DNA from: Agaricus subrufescens
Taxonomy: Eukaryota; Basidiomycota; Agaricomycetes; Agaricales; Agaricaceae
Reading direction: 5' to 3'
Assembly (NCBI GenBank): GCA_029945375.1
Contig: CM057060.1
Coordinates: forward strand, 1-64,000
DNA: 64,000 nucleotides
Numbering within the stretch: position 1 is the first letter of the stretch; each line of letters begins with the position of its first letter. The translations under genes were made by a program, and so were the position numbers. Shown here in pieces: positions 1-13,019 of this stretch. The notes beneath the pieces were generated by a model. That model was not told the DNA's origin, did no database searches, and was given only the letters and a program-made list of their open reading frames with translations.

Positions 1-126
1 GCAGAATATAACGCAAAGTTAAATGAGTGAACACATACCCCTAGAGGCAGCCTCGCCCTTCTTGCGGCCGGAAAAGGCATTGCGAAAAAATGCCTTCATT
101 TTTTGGCGTTTCGAACCTGAGGCCAT
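1..126 (-). CDS. NACHT NTPase b0, N-terminal exon only (cut by window edge)
   Basis: Start codon at 126-124 on the minus strand opens a short basic exon beginning MASGSKRQKMKAFFRN and running to GRKKGEAAS, with a donor near 40; the rest lies outside the window. The same exon opens the NACHT genes at 20,765 and 40,824, which is why I assign it to that family and not to a separate small protein. The basic KRQK...RKK stretch could be a localisation signal, but that is a guess. State of the rest of the gene unknown. Confidence 0.6.
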
Positions 127-2700
127 GGTGGTGTGTGGCAATATCAGTCAGAAGGTTGTGCTTCAAGAGTCCGGCGGGAGTAGATGAACGAGACGAGACG
201 AGTGGACGTAGGAGCGGGCGGGCTATACGTTGACTGTTGACTGATTGATGCCAGTTGCGAACAAACACAGCCAGAGATCCCACGTATCCAACCTCGTGGC
301 ACTCACAAACATTTTCGAATCCACAAGTCCTTCATAAGAATAGTTCCCTCTCGACATCTGAGAACAATAAAATACGGGTGTGACATTTCTGGTATGTAAA
401 CAAAATGGCTGCACAAATGCTTCTTGATAAACACACCCATCACATGTAAGAGGCTCTTCGTTACTCCATAAATCAACTCTGCTCATACAATGATCCAGCT
501 GACCGACCTGCAGAAATGTAATCTTGATTGCGACAGTCGATACGACCCATTCCTGCGGTTAGTATGCTTTTTAAGATGTCGTAAACGCTGTACCCACTTG
601 GAATGCAGTCCCCCCTCCTCTAGCCGATTCAAGACTGGTAAACGGCGCGAGATGTCTATGAGCACGCATAGTTGAAAGTAGCGATGTGGAACGCCAACTT
701 GTTATTATTGAGATTGAAACAGCCTTCGAGAAGAGTCGACTAGTAGGGCCTGTCATCATGGTCGTTATACTGTGTATAATCACCACAAATAGCCACAGAA
801 TGTGCAGACAGAGCCAAAAAATTGTTGGAATAATGGCATTGTGGGAGTTTGAACCAGCAGCAGAGTCAGGTCGCGATCTGGTACGCCCTGAGTGACAGAC
901 AATTGTGCTGAAGCGATGAGAGCCTGGACATACGTTCGGTCAAGAGTAAACAGTGAGTATGTGAGCTCTAAGTGGCAGACATGAACGACGGACGAACCTG
1001 TCACAGGGGCGTCACATTCCCCTCTCGTATTGGCAATACATTGATGTTCTTCCTCATTCTCCAGGCCTTTGTCGCCCGGACATGAACGGAAGAGCTGACC
1101 GTGATATTCTAGATAATTGTAGTGCGAATTTCAGGCCATTGAATAACAGTCGTCGTGACTAGGAAGCTCGTTGTCACCTGTCATCACTTTCTCCTGATCG
1201 GCTGCAAAAGCTGGAATGGGCGTGAATGATCAAAATGCATACAGTATTCCTTATTTCCATCTTCACATATGGAGAAAAGAAAGAAGAAGCAACGGGAAGG
1301 TAGTAGATCAGGAGTGCCGCTGCCTGCGCTATAGCCGGATAAACGCACTATACACAAGTTTACAGATTCAAGGCGCGACTCGAGGCTGGTGGGAGACGAC
1401 GAGGGCATCCAGTAGGGAGAGCGGCTGTGGACACAAAGGTTTCGACACCTTGTGCTTGTAGCCCAGGGGGTGAAGAGGTTGGTATCACGGCAATTGGCAT
1501 GGACGGGAGGGTAGTCGTTTGAGCCTGGAGGGAAGCGCTGGTTCCTAGGGATGAGTATCTTGTGATCCTAGGTCATGACGAATATTGTGAACAAGGATAG
1601 TTGATATAAAGCCGACAACGTACAGAAGAAGGCCTGTTCACCAACAAAGTCAACATAGCATCAATACACGTATTGGTCTCCTTGAGAACTACAGAATCTT
1701 CAATGTAGCGATTTGCTGAGGAGGCGCTGCGAGGATTGAGCAACCTTGACTGAGGGTTTGAACTCAATCACAGGCCTGCGCACGAGTTCCATCCCCTTTC
1801 ATAATCATTCCGACATCGAAGGCCAGACGCGACATGAACATGTTGTTGCGACTGTACCGTGGCAATTCCAGTCTCAACTTTGTCCAATATACCTGAAACA
1901 GAAGCGCAAACTCCATCAGCTTTACCGGGCATCCCTTGACAGTAAAGCATAACAGGCGTACCCAGCATCTCCATCTCGCACCTGAGCACTCCTCTTAGTA
2001 GCTCCTCCAATACAAACTTGTACTTGCGCGACAATGGATGTGGAATTTGACCATCCTTCTGTTGATACATCACCCAGCGCCGCCGTTAAGGTTGCATTGA
2101 GGACCAAGTGGTGACCTCTCATGTGACGCTCTCCGGCCGTAAAGTACGCATCGCTGTTGTTGGCCCGTAGACCCCCCATGATATCACACCCAAAAGGACA
2201 TGAAATTCGACGCGCCTTTCTTGTCCGAGCATAGAATGAAGAATAGATGATGAGGACGTAGTGTGGCAGAAGCATGGATCTCTAACTGGGGACGAACACA
2301 TCTATCTATACCGACAAGTCAACAATCAAGTGCACCTAGAATGAGTATCACATACCATTAAACTGTTGTTGTCAAACAATCAAGTGTCTAGTCGTGTCGG
2401 GTGGATCTATGTTTCCGGTGCGACACTCAGGTCAACGTAGGTCACGAGAGATGAAAGAACAGCGGAGCCGAAAACAGGCCTAACGGGCGGCGTTCGACGC
2501 GTTCTCATTTGGGAGCTCGACAATGGCAGCCAAGAGGCTGGGTTGAGGGAGAACCCGAGGGCGGGCCGGAATCAGGTAACGTGCATGGCTGGTTCTCGGG
2601 GAGGCGGCACGGAGTTGTGTTATCCAGGCGATCGACGCTCTCGAGTTCTCCTGAATGCAATGTTATGCTAGTCCAGCTTAGACGATCGACGCTCTGGCAC
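127..2700. other. Module a1 spacer with decayed minus-strand ORFs
   Basis: About 2.6 kb without an intact gene. The same sequence, diverged, recurs at about 20,770-23,370 and 40,830-43,390. On the minus strand, broken reading frames retain two recognisable blocks: RYIEDSVVLKETNTCIDAML near 1,620-1,720, and a stretch around 1,930-2,270 containing FTAGERHMR and VAQVQVCIGG. Frames shift between copies, so no single protein can be assembled. I do not recognise the family. Most likely a relic of a small intron-containing gene carried along by the duplications. Confidence 0.5.
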
Positions 2701-2709
2701 TAGAATCAA

Positions 2710-5000
2710 CATGGTCTGTCACGTCACGCAGAACGCAGTTGTCACCCACGCCCAATCTGTCTTGGCCCGGCATGCCCGCCACTCATTTGTCCTGCTCGTG
2801 CCCGCGCTCTCGTTCCTCCGCCACCCTTTCTACGTCCATGGCCACCTGCGATGACTCTCCCCGGTCCTGTGACTTTTCCTTGACCGAGGGAAGAGCATTG
2901 CGATCGTCGAGAGTAAACGCGTAAAGGTAAACTATCAATCTCCCTGTACATTCCTTTCTCACTCTCTTTCCACAGGACAGTCACTCATCTTACTCCAGCT
3001 TCCAGACCTCTATACGTCATGACACTGCAAAGAAATGGAAACTCGTATCGGTTTTGACAGTAAAGAATAAGGAGCTCGCCTGCTCTGACAAACCAGGACA
3101 GCAAGTTGTTCTATCCTCGCCATGGTCTTTGGGGAAGCTGTCGAGTTCTAGTATGGCCGAACTGGGGATTAGAGTAGTATGATCCTCGACGAATCACTAT
3201 CCGCGGTGGTGCTTTTGCTTTGGCCTCACCTTACTGGTCTGCACGCTTCCCTCCTACCCATTCATTCCTTCGTTAACGACATAACAGGTTCAACTGCTTT
3301 GTTCACTCCCATCGACAGCCGCAAACTTGAATTATCGCAGCAGGGCGTTTCAACCATGGACCAAATTCCGCTGTCCCTAAGGTTACATCGAGGTCGAAGT
3401 CGCCTTCCCAGGCTGGGACAAAAATTCCAAAGTATATGTCAGCGCCCTCTCCTTTCCTACCTTGGTAGCGCGTGAACTGATCATACCCTCGATAGTGGCC
3501 TGGTGCTTGGATAATTCAAAACCTGACAAGACCGGGATATAGGCCAACCACAAATGGCCTGTGGCTGTACACGCACGATTCATGTGAAGCGGGGGCATTC
3601 CCCAATCACACCGATCCCGACGGTCTCACTCCTGTGACAGCGCTTCACACCGATAAATCGAGGTCAAATTTTGACTTCAAGTTGAGTTGGTTATCGGGGC
3701 AGAGAGTATCGTAAGTGCCTCGTTTTAGACACTCTACTTCTAGCTAATGTTTCCCAGAACATGTTCTTGCCCGACGCAAACCCTCCGGGTTCTGTGTACA
3801 ACAAAGGTCACAGAGCCCCCGTAACTGATAACATTGAAGTAGAAATCAATAGAATAAGCGGCATGACCCAACCCGCATCTCAGTCTGCCCAGTTCACGCT
3901 GTTCACTCACAATTATATATGAATACATTGTCGATGCCTTTCACCATCTCTAATCCTTCGCCAACTATTCCCAATGGCTATCACGGTCTGGCTATACAAC
4001 ACGGTACTTTGGGATTGACGCGAGTTCCCAGTGATGTCCCAAAGATTGGTGCAACTTGAACCAAAGCCTTACAAGGTTTTCGGGTTCGAGTACTAGTCGA
4101 GTCCGAATGATCCGGGTTCTGGATCTATCCAATGGAATTCTGATGGGATGCCATTGTATAAGATGGACGCTTCCGCTGTGTGGCCCGATCCCGAGGCTCA
4201 GGAGAGTTCAAGCAGAGTTCAATTCCGGTTGAATCCATGTCTCTCGCTTTGAACTTGGGTAACTTCACGTATGTCAGCATCCTTAGCTATTCAAAACATG
4301 ATACTGACCCTCCACCTCCCTCGTTATCAGTAAATTGGCAAACCAACGCTATTGTTCCCCGCTGAAATCCGGGTTAATTATGTAAGGCTGTTCTTTACTC
4401 TGTTGGTTATTCTTCGATGGTCTGGTACTTGCGAGATTATATGTCTTCTTTCGGCGCTGACTTGGCACCTCTGGGACTCACCGGCATATTTGATGTCGGA
4501 AACAGTTCTTCGTTCCCCAGCCCAACAATCTCTGGATTTTACTCCTCTTCGTACCGTTCACTTGATACGTCTGCTAACGTTCTTTTCTTTTTGTTATGTC
4601 CAAAGCACACTGTTCAGACGCGACCTTATGCAAAAACCAAGAAATGAGCCCTGTGATGGATCATATTAATACCGCATACACGCCATGGACTCTTTATTTC
4701 ACAACGCCACTTATTTTCATTGCTCTTTCTAAACAAACAATCGGGGTTAATCTTCATTGTTTTACTTTCCAGATACCATCACGTTGTTTATATCTCCCCG
4801 CCCCTAGTTACGTTGTTTTCGGAGCTGGAGCTCTCTTTTCTTTTTCTTATGGAGAGGTCGAGGTCGGTTATTGTATGCAACCGATGCGCATTATTGTCCT
4901 CTTTTTTCTATCATTATCTGATTGTCCTATTAACCTGCATGATCTAAACTCTTGTTTGCGCCTCACATCCATTCTTTTTTTCTTCATCATTTACTATTAA
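2710..5000 (+). pseudogene. KRE6/SKN1-like GH16 pseudogene, copy a1
   Basis: Relic of a gene of the KRE6/SKN1 family, type II membrane proteins needed for cell-wall beta-1,6-glucan. The best-preserved exon (about 3,500-3,708) reads WPGAWIIQNLTRPGYRPTTN, continues through CEAGAFPNHTDPDG, and ends at LSWLSGQR before a good GT...CAG intron. The next exon has NVEVEIN-like remains (IEVEIN) where the family has the GH16 EIDxxE motif, so the catalytic motif is gone. Further on, LNLGNFTYVSILSYSK near 4,250 and VNYVR near 4,375 match the family's C-terminal region. Frame changes and stops separate these blocks. Lies tail-to-tail with NACHT remnant a1. Confidence 0.7.
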
Positions 5001-5062
5001 GATAAATATTATATTGGACCCCTTATCATATAAAAAGTGAATATTTGTATGTTGTTAGTTAG

Positions 5063-5555
5063 TCAATTAGTCAACGTAGAAATCAATAACGATAACAAGG
5101 GTAATTGAGATTGCGCCTGGTCAGGAAGAATATAATCCCCTAAATCTCCTGCTTGCTGCTTTCGTTCCATTGGTTCGTGTAGTCTTTCCTCCAAATCGTC
5201 TTCAATATACTCATACTCAAAAATCGCAATCTGGTTCTCTGGACATCTACAGTAGTACCTATCAAGACTGGAAGGATTGACCTGCATTGCTGGAAACGTT
5301 GAAGGCCCGATATATATCCGTCTAACCCTTCAGGTGACTGGCCAGACAATCGAATGTTAGAAAATCAAATGGCTCAAATTAGATGAAAACTTACACCGTA
5401 AACATCTGAATAGGACATGATCGGAACATAACTCAAAGATAAACCAGTGGACCCACTGACCCTAAGACGTAGCCTCGCCTTTCTTACTGCCGGAGACTCA
5501 AGGCCCGCGAATACTTAGATGGCTTAAATTTCTGGCGTTTTAAATCCGATCTCAT
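5063..5555 (-). pseudogene. NACHT gene remnant a1 (N-terminal exon joined to C-terminal end, core missing)
   Basis: An ATG at 5,555 begins MRSDLKRQKFK, homologous to the first exon of the NACHT genes, but it reaches a stop after about 22 codons. Less than 200 bp further on are the last exons of the family (GYISGLQRFQQCRS and IAIFEYEYIEDDLEERL, in two different frames), which match the end of NACHT-b1 and b2 at about 16,300 and 36,800. The roughly 4 kb holding the NACHT and repeat regions is absent. Remnant a2 has the same structure, so the deletion predates duplication of the a+b unit. Confidence 0.65.
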
Positions 5556-8234
5556 ATCGGTGTGTGATAATGTCAGTTAGAAAACTGTGTTCGAAAGGTT
5601 TGGTAAGAGTAAAAGAGGTAAGACGTAGTGAGAGCTACATAGGAGCTGCGGCTTACATTGACAGATTGGCAGAAGCTGGGACCAAACACAGCCAGAGATC
5701 CTACGTACCCAACCTTTGTGGGACTGACAGAGAGTTCCGCATCTTCAAGTCATTGGTGCGGATAATTCCCCCTCTTCGCCTGAAGAAAATAAAGTAGCAG
5801 CTGTGACATTTCTCGTTCGTAAACAAAATGGCTGCATCAATGCACACACATCGACATATAAGAAATTCTTTGTTGCTTGATGATTGACTCTAGTCATACC
5901 ACAATGCAGCTAATCGACCTTTACATACGTATTTCTAATTGCTAAGGTTACTCCCGCCGTCTAGCCTTCTTTGTTTACTCGACCCCTCCCTGTAAAGAGA
6001 ATCCTTTGCATGATATCGCAAAACATCGTATCCACTCGGAATACAGTCCTCCCTCATCTACCCATTCAAGGTTGGTAGATTGCGCAAGCTGATCATAGGC
6101 ACGCGAAGTTCAGAGTAACTTCCGTACCGGACGAGAACTCGATATCGTTCAGATAAAAAACAAAACTTCGAAAAGGGTTGAGTGGTAAGGAGCCTGCCAG
6201 TATAGTCATCCTATGATCGCTGACGATAGTTACAGAACATGCCAACACAAGCCTGAGATTTGTGACGTGAAATAGTATGGTGTAGTTTTCAACTGCAGTC
6301 CCGGTCGCGCAGGGACTCACTCCAAATGACAATTATGGGAAGCGATGGGAGACTGGATAGACGTTTGTTCAAGAGGGAATGGTAAGTGCCTGAGTGCCTG
6401 AGCTCTTGAGTGGCAGTGAGGCAGAGAGCAGGTCAAACAACGGAACTGGTGGAACCTGTCACAAGGACGTCACACTCCTCTCTTGTACGCGAACCAATTC
6501 ATATTCTTCCTCATTCTCTAGGCCTTTATCACTGGACATGGACGGAAAAGCTGACCATGGTACAATAGATAATAATACCACCAATTTTGGTCTATTGCTT
6601 GTCTGTTGTCGTGGCTGAGAGTGTCCCGAGTTTTTCGTCACCTGTCACACTTCTTCGTCGGCGTGTAGAGGCTGAATCAGAGGTGAGTGATCGAAGGGCA
6701 CATAGAGCCCTCTTTACCCATTTGTGCATACAGAAATAGGAAGAGGAAGCAGTGAGAAGGCAGTAGATAGAGAGCGTCGTTGCCGAACCTGTCAACTGGA
6801 TAAGGCACTATACGCAGATTCAGAGGTCCACGGCGGCGGCTCGAAGCTGGTTGAAGATAGCGGTGGTGGCCAAAAAGATTTTGATACTTTGCACTTGTAC
6901 CCCAGAGAGCGAGGAGGTTGATACCACGACAAGTCGTTCGAGCATGGGCGAAGGTGCTAGAGGCGGGTATAGCTGATACAAGGGTGGCGATGCACGCGTG
7001 GATACGCAAGGGAGAGTTTGGATTGAAGAGAACATGTTTGAATCATGTTTTCCGGCAGCAAGCATTTCACGGAGAACATGCGCCGCTACAGTTGTGATCC
7101 TAGTCATTGAGAAGACGTTGAGTGAGGAAAGTCGATACAATGGTTACAACGTACCGAAGAAGGCCGGTTCATCAATACAATTCAACATAGCGTCATGGTA
7201 TGCAGCGGTTCCCTCGGGGGCCACAGGATGTTTGATGTAGCCAAGTTCTGAACAGGAGGGGCTACATGCGGATTCTGTGCGCAGAGTCCTATCTCTTTCA
7301 AGTGTTAGAACAGATGTAGCGCTTCGAGTCTCACTGTTCGATATGCCCAAATCAGAGAGGTGACTTTGTGAGCTTTTTTAGAGATCCACCAACAACACAG
7401 CAAAATGAGCGCACTCAATATTTCCATCTTGCACCTCGGCACGCTCTTCAGTGGCTCCTTTAATCCAGACCTGCGGTTGCACGACAGCCGAGATGAATTC
7501 GTCGTCGTTCTACCCAGAACTTTCTATCTCCTCGTTAACCGGCACCATATTTGAACATCTTGTTCGCCACCGTTGACACCACATTGAGAGGTGGAGAATT
7601 CCAAGCATACAGTTCACATTGTTATCGTCGGTATGGAAGTCTTGCTTGCTGCTCGAGGATAGAATGAAGGATAGGATTATGAGGATGTAGTATGGCATGA
7701 AGCATAGCTTTGTGACTGAGGACGAGTAAAGATATCTGTTCTGACAAGTCAACAATCAGCCGCACTTGAACTGAGTAGCACATACCATTAATATTTAATG
7801 GTTGCTATCTAGAAGTGCATTTTCATGATGTCGGTTGGGTCCACGTTTCTGGGGCGGCACTTCCACAGGAAAGACGAGAGAACAAAGGGCGGTCGGTATT
7901 CCACATGTTGGCATTCAGGGGCTCAGTATTGTGAAGCTGGGAGGCTGGGTTGAAGGAGAACCGAATGGCGGGCGTTGTCGGGGTCGAGTCTGAGTAAGGT
8001 GCATGACTGGGTCTGGCGACTCTGTTTCCCTGATATCAATGCTACCGTCAAGGATCTAAACGTACGCTATGTTACACTTACAATGGAATGGCAGTCTGGT
8101 CGGAGACACTGAGCACGGGCTACCGTTGTCGAAGCATGGACTAACAAACTCACCACACGATCCTATTTATCACTGTCCCGAGTCCGACTGCGGTGACAGC
8201 AGCAACGAACAGCAAAGTGTGGTCATGCCAGGGT

Positions 8235-8420
8235 CGCGCCGACTCGGTCCAACGCGTCCGATCAGATTGATCCGATTCATCGTCCCTTGCACGAGAATCT
8301 CATCGACAGCCATTCTCCTGTTCCGCCCTTAGCCACATCTCTCTAGGTACGTTCTCTTCCCGCACACCCTCACACACACACCCCTCTCTAAAAGATCTAC
8401 AGCAAAATTTCCGGAGCCTC
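8235..8420. repeat. Internal spacer repeat, copy 1
   Basis: Begins CGCGCCGACTCGGTCCAACG and runs through a pyrimidine-rich stretch to AAAGATCTACAGCAAAATTT. The same order of words is found 2.0 kb downstream with substitutions and small indels. Confidence 0.6.
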
Positions 8421-10234
8421 CGTTCCCCGCCTTTTCTGCCTTGCAGCGAGCACTAGTCCTCCATACGCCTCCAAGATCCCGTGCTTTTGACATGCGGTGC
8501 CACTGCCACATCTTTTCAGGTTCCCTTCAATTCAACGTGCCCCTCTAGCGCCCAAAGCACTTTACAGGCCTCTATCACAAATCTCTATTCTTGGCAGTCC
8601 ACTCTTTGCGGGGATCTCCACAACGTCGCTGTCTCTTTGCCTCTCACTTTGTGCCTGACCTCGTCCTCCACTATTTCTCAAGCCAGCGAGGGATGGCCGG
8701 ATTAGTGACGTTATACGTGTGTCATTGATCCAAATAAGTGGTGGCGTCAGTTCTTACTTTGTTTATAGGATATCACCCAGCCTATTCCAAGTGCAAGAGC
8801 CCGCCGACCCTTGTGATGTACAATCTCGTGCTCGTTTGGATGCTAACAAGTACTCGCTCATTGTATTTCAACGGATGGTGACTCTCTGCCAGCGTGGATA
8901 GGGTTATCTAAGAGAGACCTGGGGAGAAATGGCTGATCAATGGTCTGTCATTATATACTCCGTATCAAAAGTCATTGTCAGCGATAGCCATAGAAAGCGC
9001 AACGAGCCTCGGGAAAAGAGTATACGAGGGCTCTGGGCTGTCGTCACGGTGACAGGACTGTATTGTGCAGCAACTCTATCTTGGGGAAAGCGGGATATAT
9101 GTTTGATTATAAGGCTATATATATAAACGGCGAATTTTCTGCGACGAGGCAGATGTTGATTGACCAAGGTTAACGTCTGAGCGGGGCCACGGTCGAGTTG
9201 TGTCATAAAATTGTCATAGAGTTCACTACACAGGAAAACATACCAATATTCTTCCTCGTTCTACAGAAATTCTTGCCAAGATGGGCGGAAAGTTAACAAT
9301 GTCATTGTACATGATAATATCGCCAACCTTGTTCCACCTCATTCCCTTGTTACAATTGAGGGTATCCTGGCTCATCATCATCCATCACATCCTCGCCTGA
9401 TCGATTGGCTCTCCCAAGGGTGAACCTGATGTAATTGACCACATTGTGTAAAAGAGCCTTCCCTAGGGACTCCGCATACCAGATGACCAAGACGAGGAGA
9501 TTGAGGTTCATAAACCGTGAGCGCCATTGACGAACCATCAGCCGGCGGGGGGCACCTTTGGACGAACTTAGAGGTTCGAGTTGGCCCAAAACAGACTGGA
9601 AGTAGGACGGGAAAAGTCAAATGAGGGCTTGGATTAGAAAAAAAGGAAGGGGGATGGTTGGTGAAAAGGTTTGATCGCTTTGTACTGACAATGAAGGGGT
9701 AGAAAGATCGAGTTCCCGACAAGTAGGATAAGTAGGATGTTCGCGTGAATCTGAAAGAGACAGAAGAAGCAACACCGTGCTCTTGTCGAGGAATAGTTTG
9801 TTGGTTAGCTTAAGAGTTGTGTACGTGCCAGTGCCAAAGAAGGGAATGGATGCGGGAGGAATACACTTGGGTTGTGTCTACCAGCAGGGCGCGTCACTAA
9901 GGCTGCCCATAGCTCAGCTCAATAGTTCCAGTCCTAAGTCATGGACAGAGTTAGGCGAGGAAAGCGGATATAAGGTTACAACGCACCAGAGAGAGACTGA
10001 TGCACTGAGGAAACTTCTAGCGGTAGAAACGGTATTCGCGTGCTCAGTTAGATTGCTTGAGTTTTGAGCCAGAAAGCTGAGGGGCAATAGCCCGAAAACG
10101 AAAAGATACAAGCGTGGTCCGGTCCAAAACGATCGAGGCAGACAGCTCTGACACTGGTAGAATAAGTAGGATATGCATGGGGTAACAGAGTTCACGCTCC
10201 TGTGGACCGAGGAGTCGAGAATCGCGAAGTGTAG

Positions 10235-10410
10235 TCGCGCCAACTCAGCCCAATGCGACCCGATCTGGTTCATCATCCTTTGCAAAGAGAATTTCGTCCG
10301 GGGTATGCTGTTTTGCCCGTAGCCACTATTCGACTGCCTCACATCTCTCTTGGTTCTCTCTTCCTGTGCGCCCCTTTCCCCCCGACCCCTCTCTCAAAGA
10401 TCTACAGCCA
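10235..10410. repeat. Internal spacer repeat, copy 2
   Basis: Diverged copy of 8,235-8,420, sharing CGCGCC-ACTC, the CATCTCTCT block and AAAGATCTACAGC. Shows that the spacer itself has undergone local duplication. Confidence 0.6.
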
Positions 10411-13019
10411 ATTTGCCAGATACTCATCGCCCTGCCTTTCCTCAATCAGCATGGACGTGTAGCGCAAGATGCGGAAGTTGTCTGGCGTATGTTCAGAGGT
10501 CACAGAGATACAGCCCGAGACCGCTAGAGCCAGATTAAAGACGAATTCGGCATGAGCAGACAGCGGGCGCAAGTCAAAAAGTAAGAGACCAAAAAATCAA
10601 GTCCCGGCTCCATCAAAGCAGGTGGATTGAAGTAGTTCCAGACGTTATATATGTTCAAAGACAAAGTTGGGGCCTCTCGATACGCGAGTCTCTCGTGGTG
10701 CTTAATTTATCTGTAAGAATGGCTGAGACTATGGATTTGAGGACCAAGCGAATACGAACCTTTTCAACATTTCGGGAATCTATATGTTTGACAAAGAAAA
10801 TTGGGGGTGTGGAGCGGGTAGGGGGCTGAAAATTTTCTTGAACCATCATATGAAGGATTTAACATCCTCGAAAAGACAAACATACTAACAGTTCGGGCAT
10901 TGTGATTGAGAAGTTTATGATAAAGCTTGATGTGCTTCTGATGTCTCGTCAGTACCTTGATATGAGTGCCCACTGCTTGGGAGGCAAAGTCGGAAAATTG
11001 TTAGTGGGTATTGGTCGTCCAGCTGTTCGCATTCGTCACCCTGTCCCTCCACTTCCTCATTTTACGCTAGTCCAACGTTTTGGCTGAGTGCGCCTGTCGT
11101 GATAAATTTGCTATCGTTTCCTGACTTTTAAGAGCCTTTACATATCCATAGGTATCGCCAGCGGAGTGGTCAAATAAAGGGAGAGTCGATTCGTCAACAT
11201 CTGTGCCATCATGATTATATGTTAACTTGGAGCCGCATATTAAATATAGACATAGACTCACTGTTCGACGTATACTGTTCACCTGTCGTCATTCGCGATA
11301 CCCACGTGTCCGGATCTGGTCCATTCATGGTGGCTCATATGGTGTACGTGCGTGTCGCGGACTGTATCCCGACATGCGAATAAAGTGATGCACGACCATA
11401 CGCGAACCTTGTAGTGGAGCCGACCAAGGTTGGCACTTTATCGCTCTAGCGGTCACCACCACTCCGGTCCACATGAGATGCTTTGCCATAAGCACGATAC
11501 ACTTGGGCCTTCTTTGTCTGTATTCATAGATGCAGTCGGTTATATGGCTATCCACTATCACTCTCCCACTTACTCGTTACCCAATATTAACCCAATCTCA
11601 TTCGTCGGGAGTAGCCCCTTAGAACTTGACAAAGCGTCATGGTATGTAGCGTTTGTTTTCACAGTATGTTCTATGTAGCCGACTTCTGAACGGCGGAGGT
11701 GACAAGAATCGAGTAGCGTTAGAAAGCATAAGTTTCAATGAGGGCCTGGGAGCGAATTCCTTGCTTTCATAGACAAAGGTATAGACGAACAGATGCTATT
11801 GGGCTTGTCACAGATGTAGCGCTGTAGAACGTGGTGGCTATACGCCTAAGATAGAAAAGTGACAGTGTCATCTTTTCCGGACATACATTGCCATAAGAGA
11901 ATGAGAGGCGTACCCATTGTCTCCATCTCATACATCAGCTCTTCAGTGGCCTGTCCAGTCCAACGTGTACGATCACTAAGGGCAGGTTCTGGATCTTTTG
12001 TCATAAATTTCTCTCATAACAGCGTGGGGGGCAAACGAGTAGCTCGGCGCGGGTGATATTGCATGATTGACATCGTAGAGAGTTGTTGTGCAGCATTCCT
12101 GTCCATGCAGTTCACGACCACCATCTTTGGGCTCTAGACATTCCACAACATTGAGGTGATTCAAGCATGGTATTTGACGCGTCTTTGTGGCCTGAGAATG
12201 GAAAAACGTAGTGAGGACACGACATATTGGGAAGCATATCTCTCTGATTGGTGATGAGGAAGATTATCCATCCCGATCAGTCAAAAATCAATGATACTCC
12301 TCAAAGGTCACGCTTACCATTAAGCTTTTGTCGTTAAGCCACCAAGCGTTGAGTTGTACTGAATGGAAATATTTCCAGTGTGGTACAGGCGACGAAAAAG
12401 AAAGCAGAGTGGAAATGGACTCGTGGGGCGTTCCCATTCACAGGCATAAAATTGTATGACCGAGAGGCTGGTTAGAGGAAAATGACACGGTAGGGCTGCG
12501 TCGTTGAGTATGAAAGAGGGTTATAGGGGAGCGACTACGTACCAATGATTAAAATGCAGAGAAGCCCTTGAGTCGCCGTGGTATAAAGTCTCTAGCGACC
12601 ACTACCACCGCAAACCGGATTGTTGAATCAACATGAGCGTAATTGGCTGGACAGAAATAGATATAGTCAGTCAGTCACTTCGTTCGTTCCAACCTGCCTG
12701 CTACAAAAGCTCCACCACCGTCAGACAGAACCAGGCTTCAAATTCCCACTCACTACACTCTGTGGGCACCGTTTCTACCCCTACGCACGACATATTCTGA
12801 GGACAGCAAGTCATTGTTCGAGTAGCAGCCTTATGCCCGGATTTACTGGCACCCTGCGCACTGCGGTGATCTAGCTTCGTGAAAATGACAGGAGACTTGC
12901 TGAGAGACATGCGTCTGTATACAAAATGTCCGTTGTTGCCGAAGCGACAGAAACAATGACAAGAGCCGAGGGTGGGTGTCGTGAATTACAGAGAGCACGC
13001 GGGATTGTGACGTCACGCT

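Larger units (their letters stand above)
5600..13000. other. Module b1 spacer: repeated ORF debris, no intact gene
   Basis: About 7.4 kb between NACHT remnant a1 and SKN1-b1. It holds at least two diverged copies of the spacer ORF debris seen elsewhere: ELGYIKHPVAPEGTAAYHDA at about 7,150-7,250 (minus) and a second version near 11,630-11,690. It also holds a two-copy internal repeat (8,235-8,420 and 10,235-10,410). A minus-strand ORF at 9,350-9,589 (MRQWRSRFMNLNLLVLVIWY...) is open but unrecognised. The segment 12,600-12,900 recurs at 33,170-33,420. I see no gene I can support here. Confidence 0.5.

Noticed and set aside
1768..2275. Minus-strand ORFs of 101 and 117 codons as real proteins
   Set aside because: The homologous regions at about 22,600-22,920 and 42,400-42,720 have shifted frames, so no conserved protein is maintained.
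4352..5000. Plus-strand ORFs of 105 and 134 codons rich in hydrophobic residues (possible membrane protein)
   Set aside because: They correspond to intron and 3' flank of SKN1-a1, are T-rich, and are not conserved as a frame in a2 and a3.
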